This document shows positions 9,958 to 19,481 of a stretch of DNA of 64,000 nucleotides, one piece after another. The stretch is from positions 62,001-126,000 of the forward strand of contig NZ_JAVIFU010000018.1 of the NCBI RefSeq assembly GCF_031157315.1. Direction: 5' to 3'. Under the pieces are notes generated by a model that had not been told where the DNA came from, searched no databases, and worked only from the letters and a program-made list of their open reading frames with translations. The number at the start of each line of letters is the position of its first letter. Positions within the stretch are counted from its first letter, which is position 1. Source of the stretch: Paenibacillus sp. LHD-38 (GTDB taxonomy: Bacteria > Bacillota > Bacilli > Paenibacillales > Paenibacillaceae). Made by a program: the position numbers and the translations under genes.

Positions 9958-10710
9958 ATGGCAGTGGATTTGAAAACGAAGGAACATATTCGAGGAATTC
10001 GCAAGGCTGGCCGTATTGTCGCTGCCTGTCACAAAGCGCTTTCGAAGCGAATCGCGCCAGGCGTCACCACGCAGGAAATTGATCGTTTTGTAGAACGGTT
10101 CATGCTTGACCGAGGGGCCACGCCAGCCCAGAAGGGGTATAAGGGTTATCCGTTTGCAACGTGTGCCTCCGTGAATGAGGTGGTTTGTCACGGCTTTCCG
10201 GATTCGGAACCGCTGGAAACCGGCGATATCGTCACCATTGATATGGTCGCGGATGTGGATGGGTGGAAAGCCGATTCGGCATGGACTTACGCAATTGGCA
10301 GGACGAATACGGCTACGGAAAAGCTGCTGCTGGCGGCAGAGCAATCCATGCTCGACGGCATTAAGCAGGCTGTGCTTGGCAATCGGCTAGGCGACATCGG
10401 CTATGCGGTGCAATCAAGAGCGGAGAGGGCCGGCTTCGAGGTCGTGACGGCATTCGTTGGTCATGGCATTGGCAGAAGCATGCATGAATTTCCTGAGGTC
10501 ATACACCACGGCATACCGGGTCAAGGGATCGTCCTTGAAGAAGGCATGGTCATAACGATTGAGCCCATTATTACGGCAGGCAGAGCAGATGTCTACATTG
10601 CCCAAGACGGGTGGACTGCACGTACCCGGGACGGAGCTTGGGCTGCTCAATTCGAACATACGGTGGCCATAACGAAGGATGGCCCGATTATTTTAACCCG
10701 TTGGGACTGA
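9958..10710 (+). CDS. map: Type I methionine aminopeptidase
   Basis: A 250-residue enzyme that removes the initiator methionine from nascent proteins. It has the pita-bread fold motifs: the two metal aspartates in DMVADVDGWKADSA, the histidine in GHGIGRSMHE, and the glutamates in ITIEP and QFEHT. The ORF is open back to TTG 9862, but that stretch is made of the direct repeat. ATG 9958, preceded by AAGGAGG, gives the normal type I length. It is monocistronic here and ends in a terminator. Firmicutes often carry more than one map, so this may be a second copy. Confidence 0.92.
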   Translation: MAVDLKTKEHIRGIRKAGRIVAACHKALSKRIAPGVTTQEIDRFVERFMLDRGATPAQKGYKGYPFATCASVNEVVCHGFPDSEPLETGDIVTIDMVADVDGWKADSAWTYAIGRTNTATEKLLLAAEQSMLDGIKQAVLGNRLGDIGYAVQSRAERAGFEVVTAFVGHGIGRSMHEFPEVIHHGIPGQGIVLEEGMVITIEPIITAGRADVYIAQDGWTARTRDGAWAAQFEHTVAITKDGPIILTRWD

Positions 10711-10737
10711 GCGGGGCATTTTTCATACCTAACATAA

Positions 10738-10786
10738 CAAAAAGCCGAGCATTTGCAGAGTGATTCTGCTGCTGTTCGGCTTTTAT
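10738..10786 (+). terminator. Rho-independent terminator after map
   Basis: AAAAGCCGA and TTCGGCTTTT form the arms around a loop, followed by a T-rich run. It may also serve the converging araC-type gene from the other strand. Confidence 0.75.
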
Positions 10787-10803
10787 TTGTTAACGAAAAA
10801 GGT

Positions 10804-13047
10804 TTAGCTAAGCTTCATTTTGCGATAGTCGGAGGGCGTGACGCCAAAGCTTTTTTTGAACATGCGATGGAAGTAAGAGCTGCTCGTATATCCGCTTTTT
10901 ACGGCGATATCTACGATAGAGCAATCGGTGCTCTCCAAATATTCTTTGGCTCTTTCCAGGCGAACGTTGTTAATGACATCAACGATGGCGGCTAACGTTT
11001 GCTGCTTGTAAACACGGCTCAAGTAAATAGAGGACATGTCTAGTTCATCGGCAACCCAGTTGAGGCTGAGGTTCGGATTAGCATATTCCTTGTGAATCAG
11101 CTCATTGATTTTGCGGATCAAATCCCCCTGCTTCGTGGAGCGTTTCATCGACAGCTTCGTTTGAATGTCATCGAACAACGAGAAGAAAACCTCATTTAGC
11201 TCCTGAATGGTTTCAAAATGGTCCGGCGACGGAATATGGATGCTTAGGCTTGCTTCAACGTCCAAGCTGTTGTTTTTCTGAATGGTGAACAGAATGTTGT
11301 TCACCGTCATCGTCAAATGCGAAATCGCGAGCTGGACGACATGAATCGGATAAAGCGCGGTTTCCTGAACGATTTCCGCGAACAGCTTTTTCGCTTCCTC
11401 GGTTTTAGAGGTCATTAACGCATCGGTTAATTTCCGCTCTTTGTCGACCGGGAAAATATACTCCTTCGATTTCAAGGAGATGATATCCTGTGCGTCAATA
11501 AGCGACCCAAGCCCGTAAAACAACCGATGCTGCGAGGCTTCCTTCACCAGCTTATAAAGGTTGGACAGCTGCTGGGCTTGGAAGCCTTCCGGACTGTAGG
11601 TAACGGAAAGTCCGATTTTCAAATAATCCATGGAGGACTGCTGAATTTGCTCCAACATAGAACGCAGCAGCTCATCATCGGGTTCCTCGGCATCATCGAG
11701 ACGGTTAAGCAGCATGATCACATAATCGGCGTCCATATCGACGGTTTCCACGCGGTAGTTTTTTAATCCGATCTCCCAGGCAATGTTCATGACGGCGAAC
11801 TTGTACACATGCAGATCATCGCCGCGGGTTTGCTTCAAGGCGGCAAGCTGGTCGATTTTCAGCATGACGACCCGGTAACGTGAATTGAAATCGAACGTAA
11901 TCCCGCTTTGTGACAGCTTCTGCTGCTGCGAGCTCGTCTGAAGCGATTGCGAGCCTTGGATAAGGCTGCGCAGCATATTTTGCCTAATCGTATAGGAGCT
12001 GTTACGCTTCTCGGTCTCGAGAATGTTCATTTTGTTCATAATTTGATGAATAGGGCGATAGAGCATACGAGACAGCAGCCATGAAATAAACAAGCCAATG
12101 ACGAGAATAACAACAGCGATGAGGATCGTCGTATTTCGGATAGAATAGATGGCATTGGTTACTTGTTTATATGGTGTAACGCGCACATATTGCCATTCCA
12201 GCGAATCGGGTGAGGTATACGAAATAAGCGATTTCTTTCCCTCAAAGTTCGTTACGGCATAACCGGAGTCCTGGTTTTTAATTTGTTCATTGAAGAAGGC
12301 GGCGTCCTCATCGTTTAATTTTTTGGACACAAGGGTATCACCGGATAGCAGGCGGTCCTGATTATCCAAAATATACGATTTTCCTTCGTTATCATTTTTG
12401 TTAGCGCCAATGTCCTTGTTAATCCATGCGGACGAAATATTGATAATGACGGCGGAATTGATTTTCTGTGCTTTACCGATGGCATCATAACCTAAATAGG
12501 TATAGGCCTTCGTAACCTGTTCACCGGCTAAACTAACCGTGGTGTAGGTTCTTGGAATAGGAGTGAACGGACGATATTCCTGAAAGTTGTCGAGAATATC
12601 AAGAATTCCTTGGTCCGCGAGATCCTCTTTATTGAATGTACCGCTTTCTCCTTGACGGCTGGCCGTGTAGAACTGGCCATTCGCTGAGTTGTACACATAG
12701 ATGGATTCAATAAAAGGCATGGAACTTAAATAATTGTCCAATTCGTTCATTGCTGCCGTGACATCATAAATATTAGGCTCATTATAGAACATGAGCTTGG
12801 AGACGGTGAAGGTTCGATAGATTTGGAAGGAGACGGACTGCGCGCTCTCAGTCATGCTGATAACTTCTTTGCTAGTTTGGGTGAGATTGCTGACATCAGA
12901 TTGGTAAGCTTTCTTCAAATCGATTTGCATATAAGTGAAAAAGTAAAACAAGGAGGATACTAGTAAGGTAAGTACAATGCACAAGGTGATTGTGAACAGC
13001 AGCTTACTGTATAATTTTCCGTTGTTTTTCAATTGTACGGCTGGCAT
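10804..13047 (-). CDS. Membrane-bound AraC-family sensor-regulator
   Basis: A 747-residue regulator. A hydrophobic helix at about residues 15-38 and a second at about 302-322 (ILIAVVILVIGLFISWLL) bracket an extracellular sensor of dCACHE size. A cytoplasmic middle part follows, and the last 100 residues are a typical AraC double helix-turn-helix (LNWVADELDMSSIYLSRVYK, then GYTSSSYFHRMFKKSFGVTP). Such proteins bind carbohydrates outside and activate adjacent transport and hydrolase genes. It stands divergent to the GH42 and ABC genes. Its ATG at 13047 has an AGGGGGAA ribosome site on this strand. The ligand is unknown; a galactan oligosaccharide is my inference from its neighbours. Confidence 0.88.
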   Translation of the reverse strand: MPAVQLKNNGKLYSKLLFTITLCIVLTLLVSSLFYFFTYMQIDLKKAYQSDVSNLTQTSKEVISMTESAQSVSFQIYRTFTVSKLMFYNEPNIYDVTAAMNELDNYLSSMPFIESIYVYNSANGQFYTASRQGESGTFNKEDLADQGILDILDNFQEYRPFTPIPRTYTTVSLAGEQVTKAYTYLGYDAIGKAQKINSAVIINISSAWINKDIGANKNDNEGKSYILDNQDRLLSGDTLVSKKLNDEDAAFFNEQIKNQDSGYAVTNFEGKKSLISYTSPDSLEWQYVRVTPYKQVTNAIYSIRNTTILIAVVILVIGLFISWLLSRMLYRPIHQIMNKMNILETEKRNSSYTIRQNMLRSLIQGSQSLQTSSQQQKLSQSGITFDFNSRYRVVMLKIDQLAALKQTRGDDLHVYKFAVMNIAWEIGLKNYRVETVDMDADYVIMLLNRLDDAEEPDDELLRSMLEQIQQSSMDYLKIGLSVTYSPEGFQAQQLSNLYKLVKEASQHRLFYGLGSLIDAQDIISLKSKEYIFPVDKERKLTDALMTSKTEEAKKLFAEIVQETALYPIHVVQLAISHLTMTVNNILFTIQKNNSLDVEASLSIHIPSPDHFETIQELNEVFFSLFDDIQTKLSMKRSTKQGDLIRKINELIHKEYANPNLSLNWVADELDMSSIYLSRVYKQQTLAAIVDVINNVRLERAKEYLESTDCSIVDIAVKSGYTSSSYFHRMFKKSFGVTPSDYRKMKLS

Positions 13048-13106
13048 GCTCGTTCCCCCTCTATTATGTATGAAGCGTATATAAGCATATGATTCACTGA
13101 CCTAAG

Positions 13107-13120
13107 CGAAAGCGTTTCCC
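13107..13120. promoter_or_regulatory. cre-like CcpA site
   Basis: CGAAAGCGTTTCCC matches the cre consensus TGWAARCGYTWNCW at 12 of 14 positions. It lies in the divergent region between the sensor gene and the beta-galactosidase, where catabolite repression would be expected. The remaining 13048-13298 region holds paired GTGAAC and ATGAACC motifs. Confidence 0.55.
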
Positions 13121-13298
13121 ATTGTCATTTGCGATTAAGCCTAGGACTCGCGCAATTAGTTTGAATATTTCACTAGGTTACCCGGTAATACATTCATCAT
13201 TATAATCTTCACTTGACGCTGGGTGCAATGAACCAAATAAATGAAGGTGAATGAACCTGATTTTATAAAAGTGAACAATCCATACAGGAGTGAACATA

Positions 13299-13391
13299 TT
13301 GGCGAAACGCCCTATTTTAGATGACAAAGCGCCGTTTCATCCGTTAGAAATGTCACGGAATTCCATGATAATAGCGGAAGGGGCCTTATAG
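13299..13391 (+). CDS. Possible 30-residue leader peptide
   Basis: A TTG-started ORF (begins AKRPILDD after the initiator) with AGGAG eight bases upstream, ending TAG two bases before the ATG of the beta-galactosidase. The spacing suggests translational coupling or a leader peptide. It could equally be a remnant of another gene. No family is recognised. Confidence 0.35.
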   Translation: MAKRPILDDKAPFHPLEMSRNSMIIAEGAL

Positions 13392-13393
13392 AA

Positions 13394-15408
13394 ATGATTA
13401 ATTCAAAGCTGCAACAGATTTGGTATGGAGGAACTATAATCCGGATCAATGGCCGGAGGAAATAAGGCATAAGGATATGCGTTTATTTAAGGAAGCGGGA
13501 ATCAATGTGGTCACGCTTCCTGTTTTTAGCTGGGCCAAGCTGCAGCCTTCAGAGGATGTTTTTCAATTTGAATGGCTCGATAAGCTTCTGGATTTAATAG
13601 CCGAAAATGGGATTTACGCTTGTCTAGCCACATCGACAGCGGCCCAGCCGGCATGGATGTCGCGCAAATATGACGATGTGCTGCCGGTTGATGTAGACGG
13701 AAGGAAGCGGACGCATGGGGCGTGCACAAACTTTTGCCCAAATAGTAAGACGTACCGCCGGCTATCCAGCCAGCTTGCGCGTACATTAGCTGAACGATAT
13801 AAAGACCATCCAGCACTGCTCATCTGGCATATTAACAATGAATACGGCACGCATTGCTACTGCAATCATTGCGCGGAGGAGTTCCGCGAGTGGCTGAAGG
13901 TGAAATATGAGACGATCGACAGGCTGAACGCCAAATGGAATATGAGCTTCTGGGGCCATACCGTCTATGAATGGGAAGAAATCGTGCCGCCATCCAACCT
14001 GAACGGCGACAATCGCAACTTTCAGCCGATGGCTATCGATTATAAGAGATTTATGTCCGATTCGATTCTCGGCTGTTATCAAGGCGAATACGAGGAGTTG
14101 AAGGCGGTGACGCCGGATATTCCGATTACGACGAACATTTGGGGCCTGTTTAATGGACTTGATCTGAAAAAATGGGGAGAAGCGATGGATGTCGTCTCCT
14201 GGGACAGCTATCCGCAGATGAATGAACCGATGGCCAACGTGGCTATGCGCCACGACTATATGCGCGGCTTGAAGGACGGCAAGCCGTTCATGCTGATGGA
14301 GCAGACGCCGAGCCAGCAGAACTGGCAGCCCTATAACAGCTTAAAGCGCCCCGGCGTGATGCGTCTTTGGAGTTATCAAGCGGTTGCGCATGGCGCGGAT
14401 ACGGTCATGTTCTTCCAGCTTCGCCGTTCCTTCGGGGCATGCGAGAAATATCACGGCGCCGTGATCGAGCATGTCGGGCATGAGGATACACGCGTATTCC
14501 GGGAATGTGCAGCGCTCGGACGAGAGCTCGGCGGGCTTGGCGATCGTTTGCTGGATTCGGAGGTTCATGCCGAAGTCGCTCTTTTATTTGATATCGATAC
14601 ATGGAACGCGGTAGAGATTACGAGCGGACCCAGCGTGGATCTAAACTATTTGGATCAGGCGCAAAAGTACTACAAAGCCTTTTACGATCAGAATGTGGCT
14701 GTGGATGTACGCAGTCCGCTCAGTGATTTCTCCAAATACAAAATACTCGTCGCTCCTGTGCTGTATATGTTGAAGCCAGGCGTGGCCGAGCGGATTGAAG
14801 CGTTTGTGCGCGATGGCGGGATCTTTATTACGACCTTCTTCAGCGGCATCGTAAACGAGAATGATTTGGTTACGCTTGGCGGCTATCCGGGCAAGCTTCG
14901 CAGCCTTCTTGGCTTATGGGTCGAGGAAATCGACAGCCTGCTGCCTGAAATGCGCAACAGCATCGAGATTGGCGGGGCCTATGGTCATATACAAGGCTCG
15001 TACGAATGCGGCTTGTTATGCGACCTTCTTCATTTGGAGGGAGCAAGAGTGATCGGTACATATGGTACCGATTTCTATGCGGGCATGCCGTCGCTGACGG
15101 TGAATGATTTTGGCAAGGGAGAGGCTTATTACGTGGCAACGGCTCCCGAGCAAAAGCTGCTTGGCGACTTGATCCGGACTCTCTGCGAAAAACACCAGAT
15201 TGCTGCCCCGTTTATGGCGGATGCGGGCGTTGAACTCGCCCAGCGCGTCAAGGATGATCAAATCTATACGTTTATTTTGAATCATAACAGCCATCAAGCG
15301 GCCGTCTCCCTCGAAAATACGGTCTATCATGATCTATTAACGAACCGTCAGGTGAGCGCGACAGTGGAAATCGAGCCCCACGGCGTCATGATTCTACAAA
15401 AAGTGTAA
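13394..15408 (+). CDS. GH42 beta-galactosidase, with a one-base frameshift near the start
   Basis: GH42 enzymes release terminal beta-galactose. The acid/base glutamate is in INNEYG (codon 13840-13842) and the nucleophile in LMEQTPSQQNW (codon 14299-14301). A zinc-cluster-like CYCNHC follows the first. The usual N-terminus, with WYGG before NYNPDQW, is split: ATG 13394 with a GGAAGGGG site encodes MINSKLQQIWYGG, but the rest lies in another frame because one base appears missing near 13430-13433. The frame carrying the rest of the enzyme opens with TTG at 13420, which has no ribosome site. So this is either a sequencing error, an inactive allele, or a protein made by a poor downstream start. 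Likely part of the galactan locus with the ABC genes that follow. Confidence 0.85.
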
Positions 15409-15420
15409 GGCTTTACCCAG

Positions 15421-15481
15421 AAAACCGCGGCTTCGTTAGTCTCGAATACCTATTCGAGCAAACGGGTTTGCGGTTTTTTTT
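15421..15481 (+). terminator. Terminator after the GH42 gene
   Basis: AAAACCGC and GCGGTTTTTTT form outer arms, with an inner perfect CTCGAATA/TATTCGAG hairpin, then a T run. Confidence 0.8.
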
Positions 15482-15580
15482 CTGAAAATATAAGAGAATA
15501 TAAGTTTTTGAAGCTTATCGGGGTTCTTATATTTCACCGTGAAACATGCTTTTGCCGCCAAAAGGGACTGCGACAGCCGT

Positions 15581-15668
15581 TAACGCTAGTGCGTTATCCC
15601 TATGAAATGGCCTGTTAATCCATAAAAGTTTAAATCGTTCACTGTTCATTTCGCTATTTCGTTCACTG
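15581..15668. promoter_or_regulatory. Candidate operators before the ABC importer
   Basis: A perfect palindrome TAACGC-TAGT-GCGTTA (15581-15596) is followed by two direct TCGTTCACTG repeats at 15635 and 15659, spaced 24 bases. The GTTCACT core, read as AGTGAAC on the other strand, also occurs twice before the GH42 locus. This may be the binding site of the AraC-type sensor. Confidence 0.4.
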
Positions 15669-15772
15669 AATTTGCATTCTTACTCTTTCGCTGAAAACGC
15701 CGGGATCGTACAGTGAGAACAGACCAGACAACACTAAAAGAAACGAACGCTGTGAGAGGAGACATCATCTGC

Positions 15773-16696
15773 ATGTTGAAAAAAAATGGACTGCTTAAGG
15801 AACTCGTGACGAACCGCCTGCTCTTCCTTATGTTGCTGCCGGCGCTTATCTTCTTCCTTATTAACTCGTATGTACCTATGGTAGGCGTCTACTACGCCTT
15901 TACCCGATTCGACTTCAACACAAGCTTGTTCAACAGCCAATTTGTCGGGCTCGACAATTTTAAGTTTTTATGGAAATCGGGGGTTCTCGCTAGACTCACC
16001 TTAAATACGGTCGGCTACAACGTCGTATTCATTCTATTAGGAAACGTTCTCGCGATTGCATTGGCGATTCTGCTAAGCGAGCTGCGCTTGCAGTGGTTCA
16101 AGAAGCTGACGCAATCGATCATGTTTCTTCCATACTTTGTTTCCTTCGTCATTCTGAGCGTTATCGTATATAACGTGTTCAACTTCGAAAGCGGATTCCT
16201 GAACTCGACGCTTAAGTCATTCGGATACGAATCGGTTGACGTATACAATACGCCTTGGGTTTGGATCTTCCTCATTATTATCTTCTACTTGTGGAAAAAC
16301 ATCGGGTACAGCATGGTTATCTACCTGGCATCGATTACGGGAATCAGCGAAGAGTATTATGAGGCAGCAAAAATCGACGGCGCGAACATTTTTCAACGGA
16401 TCTGGTACATTACGGTTCCGATGCTGAAGACGACATTCGTCATGCTCCTGCTGTTCGCACTAGGCAGCATCATGAAAGGCCAGTTCGACTTGTTCTACCA
16501 GCTGATCGGCAACAACGGCGTGCTCTACAATACGACGGATATTCTCGATACGTATGTGTACCGCTCCCTGAAAGTAACGTTCGATATCGGGATGTCGACG
16601 GCGGCAGGCCTTTATCAATCGCTGTTCGGTTTCGTGCTAATCATGACCGTTAACTACATCATCAAGAAAATCAACGACGAGTACGCATTGTTCTAA
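15773..16696 (+). CDS. ABC sugar permease, LplB-like
   Basis: A 307-residue inner-membrane subunit of a CUT1-type carbohydrate importer, with about six membrane helices and the EAA loop YYEAAKIDGANIFQRIWYIT, which contacts the ATPase. The frame opens at GTG 15713, but ATG 15773, with GAGAGGAG upstream, gives the usual family start. It pairs with the next permease and the lipoprotein at 17710. As in other Lpl-type systems no ATPase gene is nearby, so a shared MsmX-type ATPase elsewhere is expected. Confidence 0.88.
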   Translation: MLKKNGLLKELVTNRLLFLMLLPALIFFLINSYVPMVGVYYAFTRFDFNTSLFNSQFVGLDNFKFLWKSGVLARLTLNTVGYNVVFILLGNVLAIALAILLSELRLQWFKKLTQSIMFLPYFVSFVILSVIVYNVFNFESGFLNSTLKSFGYESVDVYNTPWVWIFLIIIFYLWKNIGYSMVIYLASITGISEEYYEAAKIDGANIFQRIWYITVPMLKTTFVMLLLFALGSIMKGQFDLFYQLIGNNGVLYNTTDILDTYVYRSLKVTFDIGMSTAAGLYQSLFGFVLIMTVNYIIKKINDEYALF

Positions 16697-16744
16697 ACGA
16701 TCTGAAGCATACGCTACCAGCCCAGCTTACTGTAGGAGGTTCCC

Positions 16745-17638
16745 ATGAAAATCAAAGACGACAATTATATGAAGTGGTTTAGGCTCATTGCTTTCGTAGT
16801 CATATTAATATCGACGGTTGCCTGCTTGTTTCCGTTCCTGCTCATCATTTCTGCTTCCTTTACGCAAAATGAGGCGATTATACGGGATGGCTACCATCTA
16901 ATCCCGACGGTATTCTCTTTCGAGGGATACGAGACGGTGTTCCGCTTTCCGAAGCAGGTATTAACGGCTTACGGCGTAACGACGCTAACAACCGTTGTCG
17001 GCACGACGCTCGGTCTGTTTCTCATGACGATGGCGGGTTACGTGCTGCAGCGCAAGGATTTCAAATACCGTAACTTCTTCTCCTTCATGATTTATTTCAC
17101 AACCTTGTTTGGCGGCGGTCTTGTGCCTTGGTACATCCTGATGACCAAGTATTTGAAGCTGACTGACAAGCTTGAGGTGTTGATTTTGCCGGGCCTTATG
17201 ACGCCCTTCCTCATTATATTGATGAAAAACTTCATTCGCTCGGCTGTGCCGGATGAGGTTATCGAATCCGCGAAAATCGACGGAGCAAACGACTTCACGA
17301 TCTACAGCCGGATTGTGCTTCAGCTCTCGATGCCGGGTATCGCAACAGTAGGCTTGTTCCTGGCGCTGCATTATTGGAATGATTGGTTTACTTCTTCGTT
17401 GTTCATCAACGATACGACCAAGTACCAGCTGCAGTATTACTTGTACAACGTCATTAATGCCATGAGCTTTATCGCACAAATGGGCTCAGGCACCGGCGTT
17501 TCCTTGGGCTCCGACATGCCGACTGAATCAACGAAGATGGCAATGTCCATTATTGTTACGGGACCGATACTATTCCTGTATCCGTTCGTACAGCGTTATT
17601 TTGTAAAAGGATTGACGATTGGCGCGGTTAAAGGTTAG
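16745..17638 (+). CDS. ABC sugar permease, LplC-like
   Basis: Second permease of the importer, 297 residues, with an N-terminal helix after a short basic segment, about six helices, and an EAA loop (EVIESAKIDGANDFTIYSRI). It ends in the typical KGLTIGAVKG tail. TAGGAGG lies before ATG 16745. It is 48 bases after the partner permease and surely in the same operon. Confidence 0.88.
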   Translation: MKIKDDNYMKWFRLIAFVVILISTVACLFPFLLIISASFTQNEAIIRDGYHLIPTVFSFEGYETVFRFPKQVLTAYGVTTLTTVVGTTLGLFLMTMAGYVLQRKDFKYRNFFSFMIYFTTLFGGGLVPWYILMTKYLKLTDKLEVLILPGLMTPFLIILMKNFIRSAVPDEVIESAKIDGANDFTIYSRIVLQLSMPGIATVGLFLALHYWNDWFTSSLFINDTTKYQLQYYLYNVINAMSFIAQMGSGTGVSLGSDMPTESTKMAMSIIVTGPILFLYPFVQRYFVKGLTIGAVKG

Positions 17639-17709
17639 AACTAGACAAGGGATTTATAATTCCACGTGTAGCTAACATAGATAAGTACTTAATTAAAGGG
17701 AGGATTCAC

Positions 17710-19308
17710 ATGACTAAGAAAGCAGCAAAAGCGGTCTCCATGTTTCTATCGATCATCGTTCTTATCACGGTATTAGCAGCTTGCGGATCGAACAACAATG
17801 GAAATAGCGGCAATGCTACAAATGCTCCAAAAGAGACAGAGGGCACAACGAACGAAGGCACGACAACCGAAGGCGCGGAAAAACCAGCTATCGATACTTC
17901 GAAAAAAGTGGAATTGCAATTTTACATGCTGGGTGATGCTCCGAAAGACATTGCTTCTATACAAGAGCAAGTGAACAAAATGGCTTTGGAAGATTTGAAT
18001 GCAACGGTTAAATTCAACTATACTTCTTGGACGGATTGGGATCAAAAATATAAGCTCCTTCTTGGTTCAGGCCAACAAGTTGACTTGATCTTCACAGCTG
18101 AATGGACGCAATACCAATCCTATGCAAAGAAAGGCGCTTTCCAAGCGCTTGACGAAATTCTTCCTGCAGCGGCACCCACGCTTAATTCTTTTGTGCCAAA
18201 AGATATGTGGGAAGCTGTAAAAATCGACGGTAAAATTTTCACTGTACCCGCTACTTATAAAGAGTACGTAACAGACGGCTTTGTATGGCGCGAAGATCTT
18301 CGCGAGAAATACAATCTGCCTACCCCGGTTGATATCGCAACGTTTGAGCAATATCTGGACGGCATCAAGAAAAACGAGCCAACTGTAACACCGCTTTCGA
18401 TGAACTCTGATGTGAAAACAAACCTGATGGACCGTTTCAAAGGTATCGCACGCGCTCCAATCGGCGCACTTCCTTACGGAATCGGCGTGAACTACGCAAC
18501 ACCTGGCGAAGTATACAGCTACTGGGGTTCCGATGAGCAAAAACAAGATTTGACTGTATTGAAGCGTTGGCAGGACAACGGCTACATGGTGAAAAACGTT
18601 CTAGCCGTTAAAGATACGCTGCAAGATCAAATGACAAGCGGTAAAGCTGCTGCTATTCTAGGCGACAACCCGACTCGTTTCAACGATATGGTTATCAAAA
18701 TTCAATCGACTCACCCGGACTGGAAGCTTGGCTACCACCCATTCCCGGAAACAAACGGAATCGCAACACCGGTTCACCCGATTCACAACGGTTTCGCTAT
18801 TCCAGCTAGCAGCAAAAACGCAGAGCGCGCTCTTGCGTTCTACGAGAAGCTTGTTACGGATAAACGTTACAACCTGCTTACGCAATACGGAGTAGAAGGC
18901 AAAAACTACGAAGTGAAAGACGGCTACTACTCCATGCTCGGCGATTCGAATACCAACGGATTCCCTCGCGAGGGCATGAACGGTTGGGCTTGGAGAAACC
19001 CTGAGTACATGCTGTTCGACAAAAACTATGACGGCGTAAAAGCAATCTTCGAAAAGCTTGATAAAATCCAAGTGCCTGATAAATTCACAGGCTTTGCAGA
19101 AGACTATACCGCTTACCAAGCGGAGAGAGCTGCGCTTGAGCAAGTGGAGAAGCAGTACCTGTTCCCGCTTAATGCGGGTCTTGTGAAAAACGTGGATGAC
19201 GGTTTGAACACGTTTATGGAAAAAGCGAAGCAAGCGGGTCTTGAGAAAATCCAAGCGGAATATACAAAACAATGGCTTGCTTATGTAGAGGCACAAGGCA
19301 TTAAATAA
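17710..19308 (+). CDS. Sugar-binding lipoprotein of the ABC importer
   Basis: A 532-residue extracellular solute-binding protein. The N-terminus is a lipoprotein signal with lipobox LAAC (Cys at about residue 26), followed by a serine, threonine and glycine rich linker and a family 1 type binding fold. It would catch oligosaccharides for the two upstream permeases. AAAGGGAGG precedes ATG 17710. Length fits the large LplA group. A terminator-like hairpin follows, so it would be made in excess over the hydrolase gene downstream. Confidence 0.9.
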   Translation: MTKKAAKAVSMFLSIIVLITVLAACGSNNNGNSGNATNAPKETEGTTNEGTTTEGAEKPAIDTSKKVELQFYMLGDAPKDIASIQEQVNKMALEDLNATVKFNYTSWTDWDQKYKLLLGSGQQVDLIFTAEWTQYQSYAKKGAFQALDEILPAAAPTLNSFVPKDMWEAVKIDGKIFTVPATYKEYVTDGFVWREDLREKYNLPTPVDIATFEQYLDGIKKNEPTVTPLSMNSDVKTNLMDRFKGIARAPIGALPYGIGVNYATPGEVYSYWGSDEQKQDLTVLKRWQDNGYMVKNVLAVKDTLQDQMTSGKAAAILGDNPTRFNDMVIKIQSTHPDWKLGYHPFPETNGIATPVHPIHNGFAIPASSKNAERALAFYEKLVTDKRYNLLTQYGVEGKNYEVKDGYYSMLGDSNTNGFPREGMNGWAWRNPEYMLFDKNYDGVKAIFEKLDKIQVPDKFTGFAEDYTAYQAERAALEQVEKQYLFPLNAGLVKNVDDGLNTFMEKAKQAGLEKIQAEYTKQWLAYVEAQGIK

Positions 19309-19320
19309 TCGTTTTAAGCT

Positions 19321-19359
19321 GGCTGTCTCAGAGGTAGAGTTTCTACTGATGAGACAGCC
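19321..19359 (+). terminator. Terminator or attenuator after the binding protein
   Basis: GGCTGTCTC and GAGACAGCC form a perfect nine-base stem around a 21-base loop, followed by a short T-rich stretch. It may lower read-through into the GH43 gene. Confidence 0.65.
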
Positions 19360-19376
19360 TTGATTATAAAGATGAA

Positions 19377-19390
19377 AGACAGCGCTTACA
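19377..19390. promoter_or_regulatory. cre-like site before the GH43 gene
   Basis: AGACAGCGCTTACA matches the cre consensus at 12 of 14 positions and lies between the attenuator and the hydrolase start. Confidence 0.4.
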
Positions 19391-19481
19391 AATAACTGGG
19401 GTTTTGAAGCCATGACAAGTCGAAGGAGGGAAACTCCTTCCGTAAGCGTTCCAATTCCATTGAATGGAGGAAATATACATA

